Origin: UBA931 sp036825435
Lineage (GTDB): Bacteria > Pseudomonadota > Gammaproteobacteria > Burkholderiales > Casimicrobiaceae
Assembly: GCA_036825435.1 (NCBI GenBank)
Contig: DAISYG010000024.1
Span: forward strand, 1 to 23,544
Direction of reading: 5' to 3'
Length of the DNA: 23,544 nt
Under the pieces are notes generated by a model, which made no database searches, was not told where the DNA came from, and saw nothing but the letters and a program-made list of their open reading frames with translations. Of this stretch, positions 1 through 7,173 are shown piece after piece. The stretch's first letter is position 1, and each line of letters starts with the position of its first letter. Position numbers and translations under genes: made by a program.

Positions 1-511
1 CCAGCAGCATCAGGCCGATGGCGATACAGACCGCGATCATCATCACCGCCAGGTGATCGACCATCCCAACGGCGGTGATCACCGAGTCGAGCGAGAAAAC
101 GGCGTCCAGCACCACGATCTGCGCCACCACCAGCCAGAAACGTGCGCCTTTGCGCGCGCCGTGCTGCTCTTCATCCTTGCCTTCCAGCCGCTCATTAAGC
201 TCCATGGTGGCTTTGAACAGCAGGAATATCCCGCCGACCAGCATGATCAGATCGCGACCGCTGAAGGGGTGCTCCGCGACGATGAACATCGGTTTGGTCA
301 GCGTCGCCAGCCACGAGATGGAGGCGAGTAGCGCCAGACGCATGACCAGCGCCAGCAACAGACCGACGACACGGGCCTTATCTCTTTGTTGTTTTGGTAG
401 TTTGTCCGCCAGAATGGCGATGAAGACAAGGTTGTCTATACCCAGCACGATTTCCAGCACGACCAACGTGGCCAGGCCGGCCCAAATTGTTGGATCAGCG
501 ATCCATTCCAT
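1..511 (-). CDS. yegH: YegH, TerC-family integral membrane protein (5' part only)
   Basis: The reading frame starts at an ATG complementary to 509-511 and runs off the left edge, giving about 170 residues. The protein begins MEWIADPTIWAGLATLVVLE and continues with GIDNLVFIAILADKLP, LLFKATMELNERLEGKDEE and VVLDAVFSLDSVITAVGMVD. These are the TerC-domain motifs, with conserved acidic residues inside membrane segments, and they match E. coli YegH almost residue for residue from memory. YegH in E. coli is a TerC domain followed by CBS and CorC/HlyC domains; only the membrane part is visible here. Its function is not well established; TerC proteins are linked to metal-ion handling. In E. coli yegH is also divergent from the wza operon, so it marks the conserved left border of the locus. 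A possible Shine-Dalgarno AGGTGA lies about 10 bases upstream of the ATG. Confidence 0.92.
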   Translation of the reverse strand, partial: MEWIADPTIWAGLATLVVLEIVLGIDNLVFIAILADKLPKQQRDKARVVGLLLALVMRLALLASISWLATLTKPMFIVAEHPFSGRDLIMLVGGIFLLFKATMELNERLEGKDEEQHGARKGARFWLVVAQIVVLDAVFSLDSVITAVGMVDHLAVMMIAVCIAIGLMLL

Positions 512-760
512 ACGCCCAATTTCACCTGTAAGTTCTACGGCTTATGCCGCTCGGGAATGATGGGCGTTGAGGCGGCAAAATTCAACTTTAATCGGGAGGA
601 CGTGGATCAGAACAGGAGGATTGCCGCAAACATCGATCGGCGCCGAGTGGCCAACGGAGCCAGGGGCCGGAGGGCGCAAATATCTACCGGGATGTATGCG
701 CTCAGAAAAGAAACGCCTTATTAAATTTATTTAAATCAAAACATTAAAACAATTTTCCTT

Positions 761-776
761 GACTATGATTCTTATC
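761..776 (-). promoter_or_regulatory. Operator-like element, copy 1 (candidate RcsAB-type site)
   Basis: Read on the minus strand this is GATAAGAATCATAGTC. It matches the plus-strand element at 853-868 (TATAAGAATCTTAGTC) in 14 of 16 positions, in opposite orientation. The TAAGAAT part equals the left half of the RcsAB box consensus (TAAGAATATTCCTA), but the right half does not fit well. It overlaps a TTGACT hexamer at 759-764 that could be a -35, so a bound protein might act there. The identity of the regulator is inference. Confidence 0.35.
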
Positions 777-852
777 GGTATCAGGCATGAGTAGTCTTAT
801 TCTGAAAACGGCTGGCTGGGGGGATCTAAGGCTTGTATCACTTAGACATTAG

Positions 853-868
853 TATAAGAATCTTAGTC
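853..868 (+). promoter_or_regulatory. Operator-like element, copy 2 (candidate RcsAB-type site)
   Basis: TATAAGAATCTTAGTC is an inverted near-copy of 761-776. Bases 855-868 agree with the 14-base RcsAB consensus at 10 positions, including an intact TAAGAAT half. It also contains the small palindrome TAAGAATCTTA. The two copies are 92 bases apart centre to centre. Capsule operons with this gene order are usually controlled by the Rcs phosphorelay, so an RcsAB site is the natural guess, but the match is imperfect. Confidence 0.4.
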
Positions 869-1017
869 ATATAACGGCAGTAACTAGCATTGTTTGGTTA
901 TAAAGGCACCGGTTTTTTTACTTTTTTGTGAACGGCATGGCAGTTCAAACGAAGAATGAGAGCCGTTTTGCATAAAAATTGTTTGGCTCATGCAATGACG
1001 TGGTGGATACGTCATAA

Positions 1018-1055
1018 CAGTACTTTGGTAGCTGCAAGCCAAGGGCGGTAGCGTG
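1018..1055 (+). promoter_or_regulatory. JUMPstart element containing ops (RfaH loading site)
   Basis: The block holds the typical JUMPstart pieces in order: CAGTACTTTGGTAGCTG, then GCAAGCCAAG, then the ops core GGCGGTAGCGTG at 1044-1055, which is a full match to the ops sequence. In enterobacteria, RNA polymerase pauses at ops and recruits RfaH, which suppresses termination through long polysaccharide operons. It lies 59 bases upstream of the galU start, in the untranslated leader, pointing into the cluster. This predicts RfaH-dependent expression of the genes to its right. Confidence 0.93.
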
Positions 1056-1114
1056 CCCGATTGAATCCCTTTGTTCACGCTGCGCAGGTGAATGCAGCGC
1101 TACGATGAATTGGA

Positions 1115-2017
1115 ATGAAAATGCAAACAAGACTCAAGGCAGTGATCCCCGTTGCGGGGTTGGGAACCCGTATGTTGCCGGCGACCAAGGCGATTCCTAA
1201 AGAAATGTTGCCCGTGGTCGATAAGCCCTTAATCCAGTACATTGTTGCTGAATGCGTGGCGGCGGGGATTAAAGATATCGTATTGGTTACGCACTCATCG
1301 AAAAACGCGATTGAAAACCATTTTGACACTTCGTTTGAGCTGGAGGCCATGCTCGAAGCGCGTGTGAAACGCCAGCTCCTGAGCGAAGTGCAAAGTATTT
1401 GCCCGCCGGACGTTACCGTGATGCAGGTGCGTCAGGGACAGGCGAAAGGGTTGGGGCATGCGGTGCTGTGCGCCAAGCCAATGGTGGGTGATTCTCCTTT
1501 CGTTGTGCTGTTGCCCGATGTTTTATTGGATGATTCTACGGCGGATTTGCGTAAGGAAAATCTGGCTAAAATGATCCAGCGTTTTGGTGATACGGGTTAC
1601 AGCCAAATCATGGTTGAACCGGTGCCGGAACAAGATGTGTCCAAATACGGTGTGGTAGATTGCGCTGGCGCGACGATCGCGGCAGGAGAAAGCGCGCCGA
1701 TGACGGCGGTGGTTGAGAAGCCGGCCCGCGAGGATGCGCCTTCCAATCTGGCCGTCGTCGGCCGATATGTGCTTGCCGCCGATATTTGGCCGTTACTTGA
1801 GAAAACCCCTCCTGGCGCGGGCGATGAGATTCAACTGACCGATGCGATTGCGATGTTGATGGATGAGCAAACGGTGGAAGCATTCCACATGAGCGGCAAT
1901 TCCCACGATTGCGGCGACAAGTTTGGCTATATGAAGGCGTTTGTGCAGTATGGTCTGCGTCACGGTACGGAAGGTGAGAATTTCAGCCGCTGGTTGAAGC
2001 AGACGTTAGGAAAGTAA
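1115..2017 (+). CDS. galU: UTP-glucose-1-phosphate uridylyltransferase
   Basis: The product makes UDP-glucose from UTP and glucose-1-phosphate in the cytoplasm, supplying substrate for WcaJ and glucosyl or galactosyl transfer. It has 300 residues and a single nucleotidyltransferase fold. The N-terminal nucleotide-binding loop is VAGLGTRMLPATKAIPKEML with Thr18-Arg19, as in catalytic GalU. The metal-binding LPDVLLDD, the EKP lysine motif and GAGDEIQLTDAI are intact, as is the GalU-type ending SHDCGDKFGYMKAFVQYG. It is a true GalU by these signatures, unlike its downstream neighbour. The start is uncertain: ATG at 1121 is also possible, since GGA at 1112-1114 is better spaced for it, and would shorten the protein by two residues. 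It is the first gene after the JUMPstart/ops and is followed 53 bases later by galF. Confidence 0.93.
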   Translation: MKMQTRLKAVIPVAGLGTRMLPATKAIPKEMLPVVDKPLIQYIVAECVAAGIKDIVLVTHSSKNAIENHFDTSFELEAMLEARVKRQLLSEVQSICPPDVTVMQVRQGQAKGLGHAVLCAKPMVGDSPFVVLLPDVLLDDSTADLRKENLAKMIQRFGDTGYSQIMVEPVPEQDVSKYGVVDCAGATIAAGESAPMTAVVEKPAREDAPSNLAVVGRYVLAADIWPLLEKTPPGAGDEIQLTDAIAMLMDEQTVEAFHMSGNSHDCGDKFGYMKAFVQYGLRHGTEGENFSRWLKQTLGK

Positions 2018-2060
2018 CAGGTTGTCGCCACCGCGGCTGAAAGCGATCACGAGATTGAAT

Positions 2061-2064
2061 GAGG
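2061..2064 (+). promoter_or_regulatory. Ribosome binding site that sets the galF start
   Basis: GAGG followed by six bases and ATG at 2071. It lies inside the longer open frame that begins at ATG 2059, and supports the downstream start, which also matches the N-terminus of E. coli GalF (MTNLKAVIPVAG). Confidence 0.7.
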
Positions 2065-2070
2065 TCTACC

Positions 2071-2964
2071 ATGACGAAGTTGAAAGCGGTTATTCCCGTT
2101 GCCGGATTGGGCATGCGTATGCTGCCGGCGACCAAAGCGATTCCGAAAGAGATGTTGCCAATCGTTGATAAGCCGTTGATTCAATACATTGTCAACGAAT
2201 GCGTCGCGGCGGGGATTAAAGAGATCATCCTGGTGACGCATTCTTCCAAGAACGCCATTGAAAACCATTTCGATACCTCATTCGAGCTGGAGGCGATGTT
2301 GGAGGCGCGCGTGAAACGGCAATTGCTGGATGAGGTGCAGTCGATAACGCCAAAAGGCGTGACGCTGATGCACATTCGCCAAGGGCAGCCGAAAGGACTG
2401 GGGCATGCCGTTCTCTGCGCTAAGCCGTTGGTCGGTGATTCTCCCTTTGTCGTGCTGTTGCCGGACATCTTGCTGGATGACGCGAAAGCCGATTTGAAGA
2501 AAGACAACCTGCCACACATGATTGCGCGCTTTGAGCAGACCGGTCTGAGCCAGGTTTTGGTGCAAAAGGCAGACGAACACGTACTGCACGATTATTCCGT
2601 GGTGGAGTGTGAGGCCAGCAGCCTGGCTCCTGGCGAAAGTGCTCGTATCACATCAATTATCGAAAAACCGGCGCCGGAAACCAAGTTGGAATCCAACTAC
2701 TCGGCGGTGGGGCGCTATGTCTTGTCTGCAGATATTTGGCCGCTGCTGGAGACCACGGAACCGGGAGCCTGGGGGCGCATTCAACTGACCGATGCGATAG
2801 CAGAATTGTTGAAACGCAAACCGGTAGAGGCGACAGAGCTGGTGGGGGAATCGTTCAACTGCGGCGAAAAACTGGGTTACCTGCGCGCTTTTGTCACTTA
2901 TGGCTTGCGTCACCCGACCCAAGGCAAAGCGTTCCGCGAGTGGGCTGAACGGCTGTCGCTTTGA
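2071..2964 (+). CDS. galF: GalF, UDP-glucose pyrophosphorylase-like regulatory paralogue
   Basis: The 297-residue protein is closely related to galU just upstream, but it carries GalF signatures. The loop reads GLGMRML, with Met15 where catalytic GalU has Thr. The substrate loop is PGAWGRIQLTDAIAELLKRK rather than PGAGDEIQLTDAI, matching E. coli GalF. Unlike E. coli GalF (Met-His as I recall), it keeps Arg16 and the EKP lysine. GalF has little or no pyrophosphorylase activity of its own and is reported to modulate GalU; it is a standard left-hand marker of enterobacterial capsule and O-antigen loci. ATG 2059 would add four residues (MRST), but ATG 2071 has the better ribosome binding site and family-like N-terminus. 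Having galU and galF side by side suggests a GalU/GalF pair made together. Confidence 0.9.
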   Translation: MTKLKAVIPVAGLGMRMLPATKAIPKEMLPIVDKPLIQYIVNECVAAGIKEIILVTHSSKNAIENHFDTSFELEAMLEARVKRQLLDEVQSITPKGVTLMHIRQGQPKGLGHAVLCAKPLVGDSPFVVLLPDILLDDAKADLKKDNLPHMIARFEQTGLSQVLVQKADEHVLHDYSVVECEASSLAPGESARITSIIEKPAPETKLESNYSAVGRYVLSADIWPLLETTEPGAWGRIQLTDAIAELLKRKPVEATELVGESFNCGEKLGYLRAFVTYGLRHPTQGKAFREWAERLSL

Positions 2965-2976
2965 GTAAAACTTATC

Positions 2977-3018
2977 GCTTCTCTCGATGAGGGCCGTTGC
3001 CATCATGGCGGGAGAAGC
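2977..3018 (+). terminator. Strong hairpin after galF (possible terminator or attenuator)
   Basis: GCTTCTCTCG at 2977-2986 pairs with CGGGAGAAGC at 3009-3018, a 10-bp stem with one G-T wobble. The inner part can pair further (ATGA at 2987-2990 with TCAT at 3003-3006). It begins 13 bases after the galF stop. What follows (TAGAATAGTTGTTGAATTTT) is T-rich but not a clean T-run, so an efficient factor-independent terminator is doubtful. It may be a partial terminator overcome by RfaH-modified polymerase, or a structure that protects the upstream mRNA. Confidence 0.5.
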
Positions 3019-3165
3019 TAGAATAGTTGTTGAATTTTGGGGAATTTCACTGTTCCAATTTTTATTTTAGTATACATTCTACTGCGAGTAGCCAAGTTGC
3101 TATGGCGAGAGAATTTTATGCGTATGGCCGTCTGATTCTGACAAGTCGCTGTTATTTTTAAAAAA

Positions 3166-3369
3166 TTAAAGCTTTAAACTTGCCTCCGCACTGATTTTTA
3201 CCGGTGCCGGGCATTTCAGTTTATTTATCTCGCTCATAATAGCTTTGCTCTTATCAACGGCAGATAAACGTTCTTGATAATTGCAAACAGAGCTCATGTT
3301 TTGAGACGGCACAGCAAGCGACAGACAGTTTGATAAGGTTACAGAGACGCTGCCACGGTTGGCGCGCAT
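3166..3369 (-). CDS. Possible small hypothetical protein or gene remnant
   Basis: This is a 67-codon minus-strand frame in the galF-wza gap, from the ATG complementary to 3367-3369 to a TAA at 3166-3168. I do not recognise it. The C-terminal two thirds look protein-like (for example CNYQERLSAVDKSK and INKLKCPAPVKISAEA), with two cysteines and a mix of charged and small residues. The N-terminal third lacks a clear signal peptide or good ribosome binding site. In another frame, from the ATG complementary to 3387-3389, a hydrophobic stretch NLIKLSVACCAVS resembles a signal sequence, so a secreted protein broken by a frameshift is possible. The frame stays open further upstream into wza on the opposite strand, so chance cannot be excluded. 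Confidence 0.22.
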   Translation of the reverse strand: MRANRGSVSVTLSNCLSLAVPSQNMSSVCNYQERLSAVDKSKAIMSEINKLKCPAPVKISAEASLKL

Positions 3370-3412
3370 AGTAGCTTTGCAGATACATTTACCTGAAAGT
3401 GATGATAATTTG

Positions 3413-4549
3413 ATGGCAAAACGACAATTGAAAGTGATATCGCTATTGATATCGATCAGCGTAATCAGTGGATGCACCGTGTTTCCTGGAACCCATTTAT
3501 CGACCAGCGGAAAAGAAGTCGTAAAACAAGAAGATGCTGACTTCGATATCGATAAGATGGTTAACATTTACCCGATGACACCGAAGTTGTTGGACTCGAT
3601 GCGTCCGACAAAGGTGGTTGCTCAGCCGAATGCGCAGTTGGACGCATCGCTGCGCACGTATGAATACCGGATCGGGGTAGGTGACGTCCTTAATGTCACC
3701 GTTTGGGACCATCCAGAATTGACCACGCCTGCGGGCCAATACCGCAGCGCCAGCGACACAGGCAACTGGGTACACTCCGACGGCACGATTTTCTATCCTT
3801 ATATCGGTAAGGTTAACGTGGTGGGTAAAACCGTTACCCAAATTCGCGATCAGATCGCCTCCCGTTTGGCTCAGTACATCGAAAGCCCGCAGGTTGACGT
3901 TAATATCGCCGCTTTCCGCTCGCAAAAAGCTTACGTGACGGGCGAAGTTACCAAATCCGGGCAGCAGCCTATCACCAACGTACCTTTGACGGTGATGGAT
4001 GCGATCAACGCCGCCGGCGGGCTGACGGAGAATGCCGACTGGCGCAACATCATCCTGACCCACAACGGCAAAGAACAGCGTCTTTCATTGCAGCAATTGA
4101 TGCAGAATGGGGATTTGACTCAGAACCATCTGCTCTATCCTGGGGATATTCTGTATATTCCGCGCAACGACGATCTTAAAGTGTTCGTCATGGGTGAAGT
4201 TAAAACCCCATCGACGCTAAAAATGGATCGCAGCGGCATGACGCTGACGGAAGCGCTGGGCAATTCTCAGGGGATAAGCCAAGCTGCGGCAGATGCGACC
4301 GGTGTCTTCGTTATCCGCCCACTGCACGGAACACAGGGCGACAAACTGGCTAATATTTATCAGCTCAACATGTCCGATGCGACAGCATTGGTGATGGGGG
4401 CTGAATTCCATCTGCAACCGTATGACATTGTTTACGTGACGGCAGCGCCTATCGCGCGTTGGAACCGCCTGATCGTTCAGCTGGCACCAACCATCGATAG
4501 CTTCAACAATCTCACGGAAGGCTCACTGCGTATCCGTAATTGGCCGTAG
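3413..4549 (+). CDS. wza: Wza, outer-membrane polysaccharide export lipoprotein
   Basis: Wza forms the octameric outer-membrane channel through which capsule or colanic-type polymer leaves the cell. The 378-residue product (E. coli: 379) begins MAKRQLKVISLLISISVISG and has the lipobox ISGC with Cys21 as the lipidated residue, the same position as in E. coli. The polysaccharide-export motif GVGDVLNVTVWDHPELTTPA, the SLBB-type repeats (AYVTGEVTKSGQQPI and VFVMGEVKTPSTLK) and the C-terminal amphipathic segment starting RWNRLIVQLAP are all present. The frame is open from 3359, but those 18 extra residues would bury the signal peptide, so 3413 is chosen. The ribosome binding site is weak (GAAAGTGATGATAATTTG before ATG), possibly because expression is limited. 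wzb starts 14 bases after the stop. Confidence 0.96.
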   Translation: MAKRQLKVISLLISISVISGCTVFPGTHLSTSGKEVVKQEDADFDIDKMVNIYPMTPKLLDSMRPTKVVAQPNAQLDASLRTYEYRIGVGDVLNVTVWDHPELTTPAGQYRSASDTGNWVHSDGTIFYPYIGKVNVVGKTVTQIRDQIASRLAQYIESPQVDVNIAAFRSQKAYVTGEVTKSGQQPITNVPLTVMDAINAAGGLTENADWRNIILTHNGKEQRLSLQQLMQNGDLTQNHLLYPGDILYIPRNDDLKVFVMGEVKTPSTLKMDRSGMTLTEALGNSQGISQAAADATGVFVIRPLHGTQGDKLANIYQLNMSDATALVMGAEFHLQPYDIVYVTAAPIARWNRLIVQLAPTIDSFNNLTEGSLRIRNWP

Positions 4550-4550
4550 T

Positions 4551-4557
4551 AGGGAGG
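4551..4557 (+). promoter_or_regulatory. Strong ribosome binding site that sets the wzb start
   Basis: AGGGAGG lies six bases before ATG 4564. It excludes the longer frame starting at 4540, which would overlap the end of wza and add eight residues not found in Wzb proteins. Confidence 0.8.
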
Positions 4558-4563
4558 CTAGCC

Positions 4564-4998
4564 ATGTTTGATTCTATCTTGGTTGTCTGCGTAGGTAATA
4601 TTTGCCGCTCCCCTACGGGGGAGCGTCTCTTGAAGCAGCATCTGCCGGACAAAGAGATCGCTTCCGCAGGCATCGGTGCCTTGGTTGGCAAAACCGCGGA
4701 TAAGAGCGCTATTTCCATTGCGGAAAAACATCAGCTGTCGTTAGAAGGGCATGAAGCCAGGCAGCTGACGAAAGAAATGTGCCGGGAATATTCATTAATT
4801 CTGGTTATGGAGAAAGGGCATATTGATGCTGTTTGCCGCTTGGCGCCGGAGGTCAGAGGCAAAACCATGCTTTTCGCCCATTGGTTGGGGCAGAAAGAAA
4901 TTCCCGATCCTTACAGAAAGAGCGCCGAAGCGTTTGAGTTTGTTTACCGCCTTCTTGATGATGCAGCCCAAAAATGGGCCCAGGCATTAAATCGTTAA
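4564..4998 (+). CDS. wzb: Wzb, low-molecular-weight protein-tyrosine phosphatase
   Basis: Wzb removes phosphate from the C-terminal tyrosine cluster of Wzc in the cytoplasm; cycling of Wzc phosphorylation is needed for high-molecular-weight polymer. The protein has 144 residues (E. coli: 147). The phosphate loop CVGNICRSP places nucleophile Cys9 and Arg15 exactly as in E. coli, and the general acid Asp115 lies in EIPDPYRKS. The gene sits between wza and wzc, with 14 and 12 bases of spacing, so the three are almost certainly one transcript. Confidence 0.97.
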   Translation: MFDSILVVCVGNICRSPTGERLLKQHLPDKEIASAGIGALVGKTADKSAISIAEKHQLSLEGHEARQLTKEMCREYSLILVMEKGHIDAVCRLAPEVRGKTMLFAHWLGQKEIPDPYRKSAEAFEFVYRLLDDAAQKWAQALNR

Positions 4999-5010
4999 CC
5001 AGAGATTACA

Positions 5011-7158
5011 ATGACTGATAATACGAAACCAGGCTTATCAACAGCCAATAATCATGATGAGATTGATCTAAGTCGCTTGCTGGGAACTTTAATTGATCAC
5101 CGCTGGCTCATCATCGGGATTACAGCGTTATTCTCTGTTGCCGGTATCATTTATTCCCTGTTCGCCACGCCTATATATCAAGCTGACGCCATGGTTCAGG
5201 TTGAGCAAAACGTCGGGAACTCGTTGGTCAACGACCTATCTCAAATGCTGCCTAACAGTCAGCCGGGTTCTTCCACGGAGATTGAACTGATCAAGTCACG
5301 CATGGTGACGGGTAAGACTGTCGATGATCTGAATCTTGAAACGGTGGTGCAGCAGAAGTACTTCCCGATTTTTGGCCGCGGCTGGGCTCGTTTGACGGGT
5401 ACCGAACCTGCCAAAATTGCGCTGTCCCGTCTCAATGTGCCTGCCAACTCTGACGATGTTGAGCTGGAATTGACCGTGATTGATGCCCAGCAATATGTGC
5501 TGAGCAACAACGGCACCGAGATTATCAAGGGGAAAGTTGGCGCGCTGGAGAGTGGCCATGGGATTTCTTTGCTGGTTAGCGAAATTTCGGCGGAGCCAGG
5601 CACTGTCTTTGAAATCGCCAAGTTGCCGCGTTTGGTGGCGACCAACAATCTGCTGGATGCTTTGACGGTTGAAGACAAAGGTAAAGACACCGGCGTGCTG
5701 GCGTTGAGTCTGGTCGGGGATGATCCTGTCTTGGTGCGAAACATTCTTGACAGCATCAGCAAAAATTACCTGTTGCAGAACGTCGAACGTAAATCGGAAG
5801 AGGCGGCTAAAAGTCTGGACTTCCTGAAAGATCAGTTGCCTGAAGTTCGTAGTTCTTTGGATAGTGCCGAAGATAAACTCAACCGTTTCCGTCAGGCGAA
5901 TGATTCTGTCGATTTGTCCCTTGAAGCGAAGTCTGTTTTGGACACGATTGTGGGGGTTGAGGCTCAACTGAACGAGCTGACGTTCAAAGAGGCGGAAATT
6001 TCCAAGCTTTATACCAAAGAGCACCCGGCTTATCGTGCGTTGATGGAAAAACGCGCCACGTTGCAACAAGAAAAAGATAAGCTGAACAAGCGCGTTAGCG
6101 TTATGCCGAAGACCCAGCAGGAAATCTTGCGTTTGACCCGTGATGTACAGGCAGGGCAAGAGATCTACATGCAGTTGCTGAATAAACAGCAAGAACTGGG
6201 CATCACCAAGGCAAGCACAGTTGGTAACGTACGTATCGTGGATCCTGCCGTTACGCAGCCTCGTCCGGTTAAACCGCAAAAAACCATTATCGTTTTGATA
6301 GTCACGTTGTTAGGCGGTCTATTCTCCACCGGTTTTGTTTTGCTTAAAACCATGCTGCATCGCGGCATCGAAAGTCCGGAACAGTTGGAACAGCAGGGGA
6401 TCAACGTTTACGCGAGTATTCCGCTGTCCGAATGGCAGCAAAAGAGCGACCGGGAGACCATGCTGTCCGGCAAGCGCAGCAGTAACAGGAGTTACACCCT
6501 ACTTGCCGTGGGCAACCCGGCGGACTTGGCGATTGAAGCCGTCAGAAGCTTGCGTACCAGTCTGCATTTTGCCTCGCTGGAAGCCAAAAATAACGTTCTG
6601 ATGATTTCCGGTGCCAGCCCAAGCATCGGTAAAACGTTTGTCAGCATTAACCTGGCGGCGGTGATCGCCCAGGCGGGTCAGCGCATTTTGGTCGTTGACG
6701 CCGATATGCGCAAAGGTTATGCCCACTCGTTGTTGAACTGTGAATTGGGATTGGGGTTGTCTGACGTGTTGTCCGGCCAGGCGTCGGCGCAGCAAGCGAT
6801 CAAGCAAACATCGATCGAGAATCTCAGCTTTATCTCGCGCGGCAAGATTCCTCCGAATCCATCGGAGTTGTTGATGCACAACCGCCTGACAGAGTTCCTG
6901 GAATGGGCGGGCAAAGAGTATGACATCGTGTTGGTCGATACCCCACCGATCCTGGCGGTAACGGATGCCGCTATTGTGGCGCGCAATGTCGGCACGACGC
7001 TGTTGGTTGCACGTTACGGCGTGAACTCGCTGAAAGAGATTGAGGTGAGTATTCGTCGCTTCGAACAAAACGGCATGGAAATTAAAGGTATTATCCTGAA
7101 CGCCGTTGAAAATAAATCGGGTAGCGCCTACGGCTACTACGCTTACGAATATAAATAA
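5011..7158 (+). CDS. wzc: Wzc, BY-kinase polysaccharide co-polymerase
   Basis: Wzc is the inner-membrane tyrosine autokinase that controls chain length and opens the path to Wza. The product has 715 residues (E. coli about 720). It has an N-terminal membrane segment (about 32-52, within RWLIIGITALFSVAGIIYSL), a large periplasmic domain with helical hairpins, a second membrane segment (about 424-446), and a cytoplasmic kinase domain. Walker A is GASPSIGKT with Lys541, Walker A' is VVDADMRKG with Asp563 and Asp565, and Walker B is VLVDTPP with Asp643. The tail carries the phospho-acceptor cluster Tyr707, 709, 710, 712 and 714. The linker ALMEKRATLQQEKDKLNKRV is coiled-coil-like. All catalytic residues are intact. 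The gene ends just before a perfect stem-loop. Confidence 0.97.
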   Translation: MTDNTKPGLSTANNHDEIDLSRLLGTLIDHRWLIIGITALFSVAGIIYSLFATPIYQADAMVQVEQNVGNSLVNDLSQMLPNSQPGSSTEIELIKSRMVTGKTVDDLNLETVVQQKYFPIFGRGWARLTGTEPAKIALSRLNVPANSDDVELELTVIDAQQYVLSNNGTEIIKGKVGALESGHGISLLVSEISAEPGTVFEIAKLPRLVATNNLLDALTVEDKGKDTGVLALSLVGDDPVLVRNILDSISKNYLLQNVERKSEEAAKSLDFLKDQLPEVRSSLDSAEDKLNRFRQANDSVDLSLEAKSVLDTIVGVEAQLNELTFKEAEISKLYTKEHPAYRALMEKRATLQQEKDKLNKRVSVMPKTQQEILRLTRDVQAGQEIYMQLLNKQQELGITKASTVGNVRIVDPAVTQPRPVKPQKTIIVLIVTLLGGLFSTGFVLLKTMLHRGIESPEQLEQQGINVYASIPLSEWQQKSDRETMLSGKRSSNRSYTLLAVGNPADLAIEAVRSLRTSLHFASLEAKNNVLMISGASPSIGKTFVSINLAAVIAQAGQRILVVDADMRKGYAHSLLNCELGLGLSDVLSGQASAQQAIKQTSIENLSFISRGKIPPNPSELLMHNRLTEFLEWAGKEYDIVLVDTPPILAVTDAAIVARNVGTTLLVARYGVNSLKEIEVSIRRFEQNGMEIKGIILNAVENKSGSAYGYYAYEYK

Positions 7159-7173
7159 ACTCCCTTCTATGTA

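Larger units (their letters stand above)
512..1114. other. Divergent intergenic regulatory region, yegH-galU
   Basis: This gap of about 600 bases has no convincing gene. Its left half (512-720) shows nothing I can name. From about 720 it becomes very AT-rich and contains two copies of an operator-like element (761-776 and 853-868), then a JUMPstart/ops element (1018-1055) close to galU. A TTGACT hexamer at 759-764 and a TATAAA at 899-904 are possible promoter parts, but I could not pair a good -35 with a good -10, so no promoter is asserted. Short frames on both strands here show no recognisable protein. Confidence 0.6.
2965..3412. other. Intergenic region galF-wza
   Basis: This gap of about 450 bases separates the precursor genes from the export genes. 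It starts with a strong hairpin (2977-3018), continues through an AT-rich stretch with TATACA at 3071-3076 that could be a -10 sequence (no good -35 seen), and includes a 12-base palindrome TTAAAGCTTTAA at 3166-3177. A small minus-strand reading frame (3166-3369) is listed separately. No second JUMPstart or ops was found before wza. Confidence 0.55.

Noticed and set aside
75..560. 161-residue plus-strand frame opposite yegH
   Set aside because: Antisense shadow of the TerC-domain coding frame; Ser/Thr/Arg-rich composition with no recognisable motif. The 92-residue frame at 53-331 is the same kind of shadow.
2059..2070. Upstream ATG for galF (adds MRST)
   Set aside because: GAGG at 2061-2064 is positioned for ATG 2071 and the shorter N-terminus matches the family.
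1018..3412. Second JUMPstart/ops element before wza
   Set aside because: The GGTAGC-type core was looked for in the galF-wza gap; GGCGCGCATAG near 3361 is too different from GGCGGTAGCGTG.
3497..4063. 188-residue minus-strand frame inside wza
   Set aside because: Antisense shadow; no ribosome binding site or family motif, and wza is intact on the plus strand.
5296..6279. 327-residue minus-strand frame inside wzc
   Set aside because: It is antisense to a clearly functional wzc, with shadow-like composition (rich in Arg, Gln, Phe, His), and no family resemblance.
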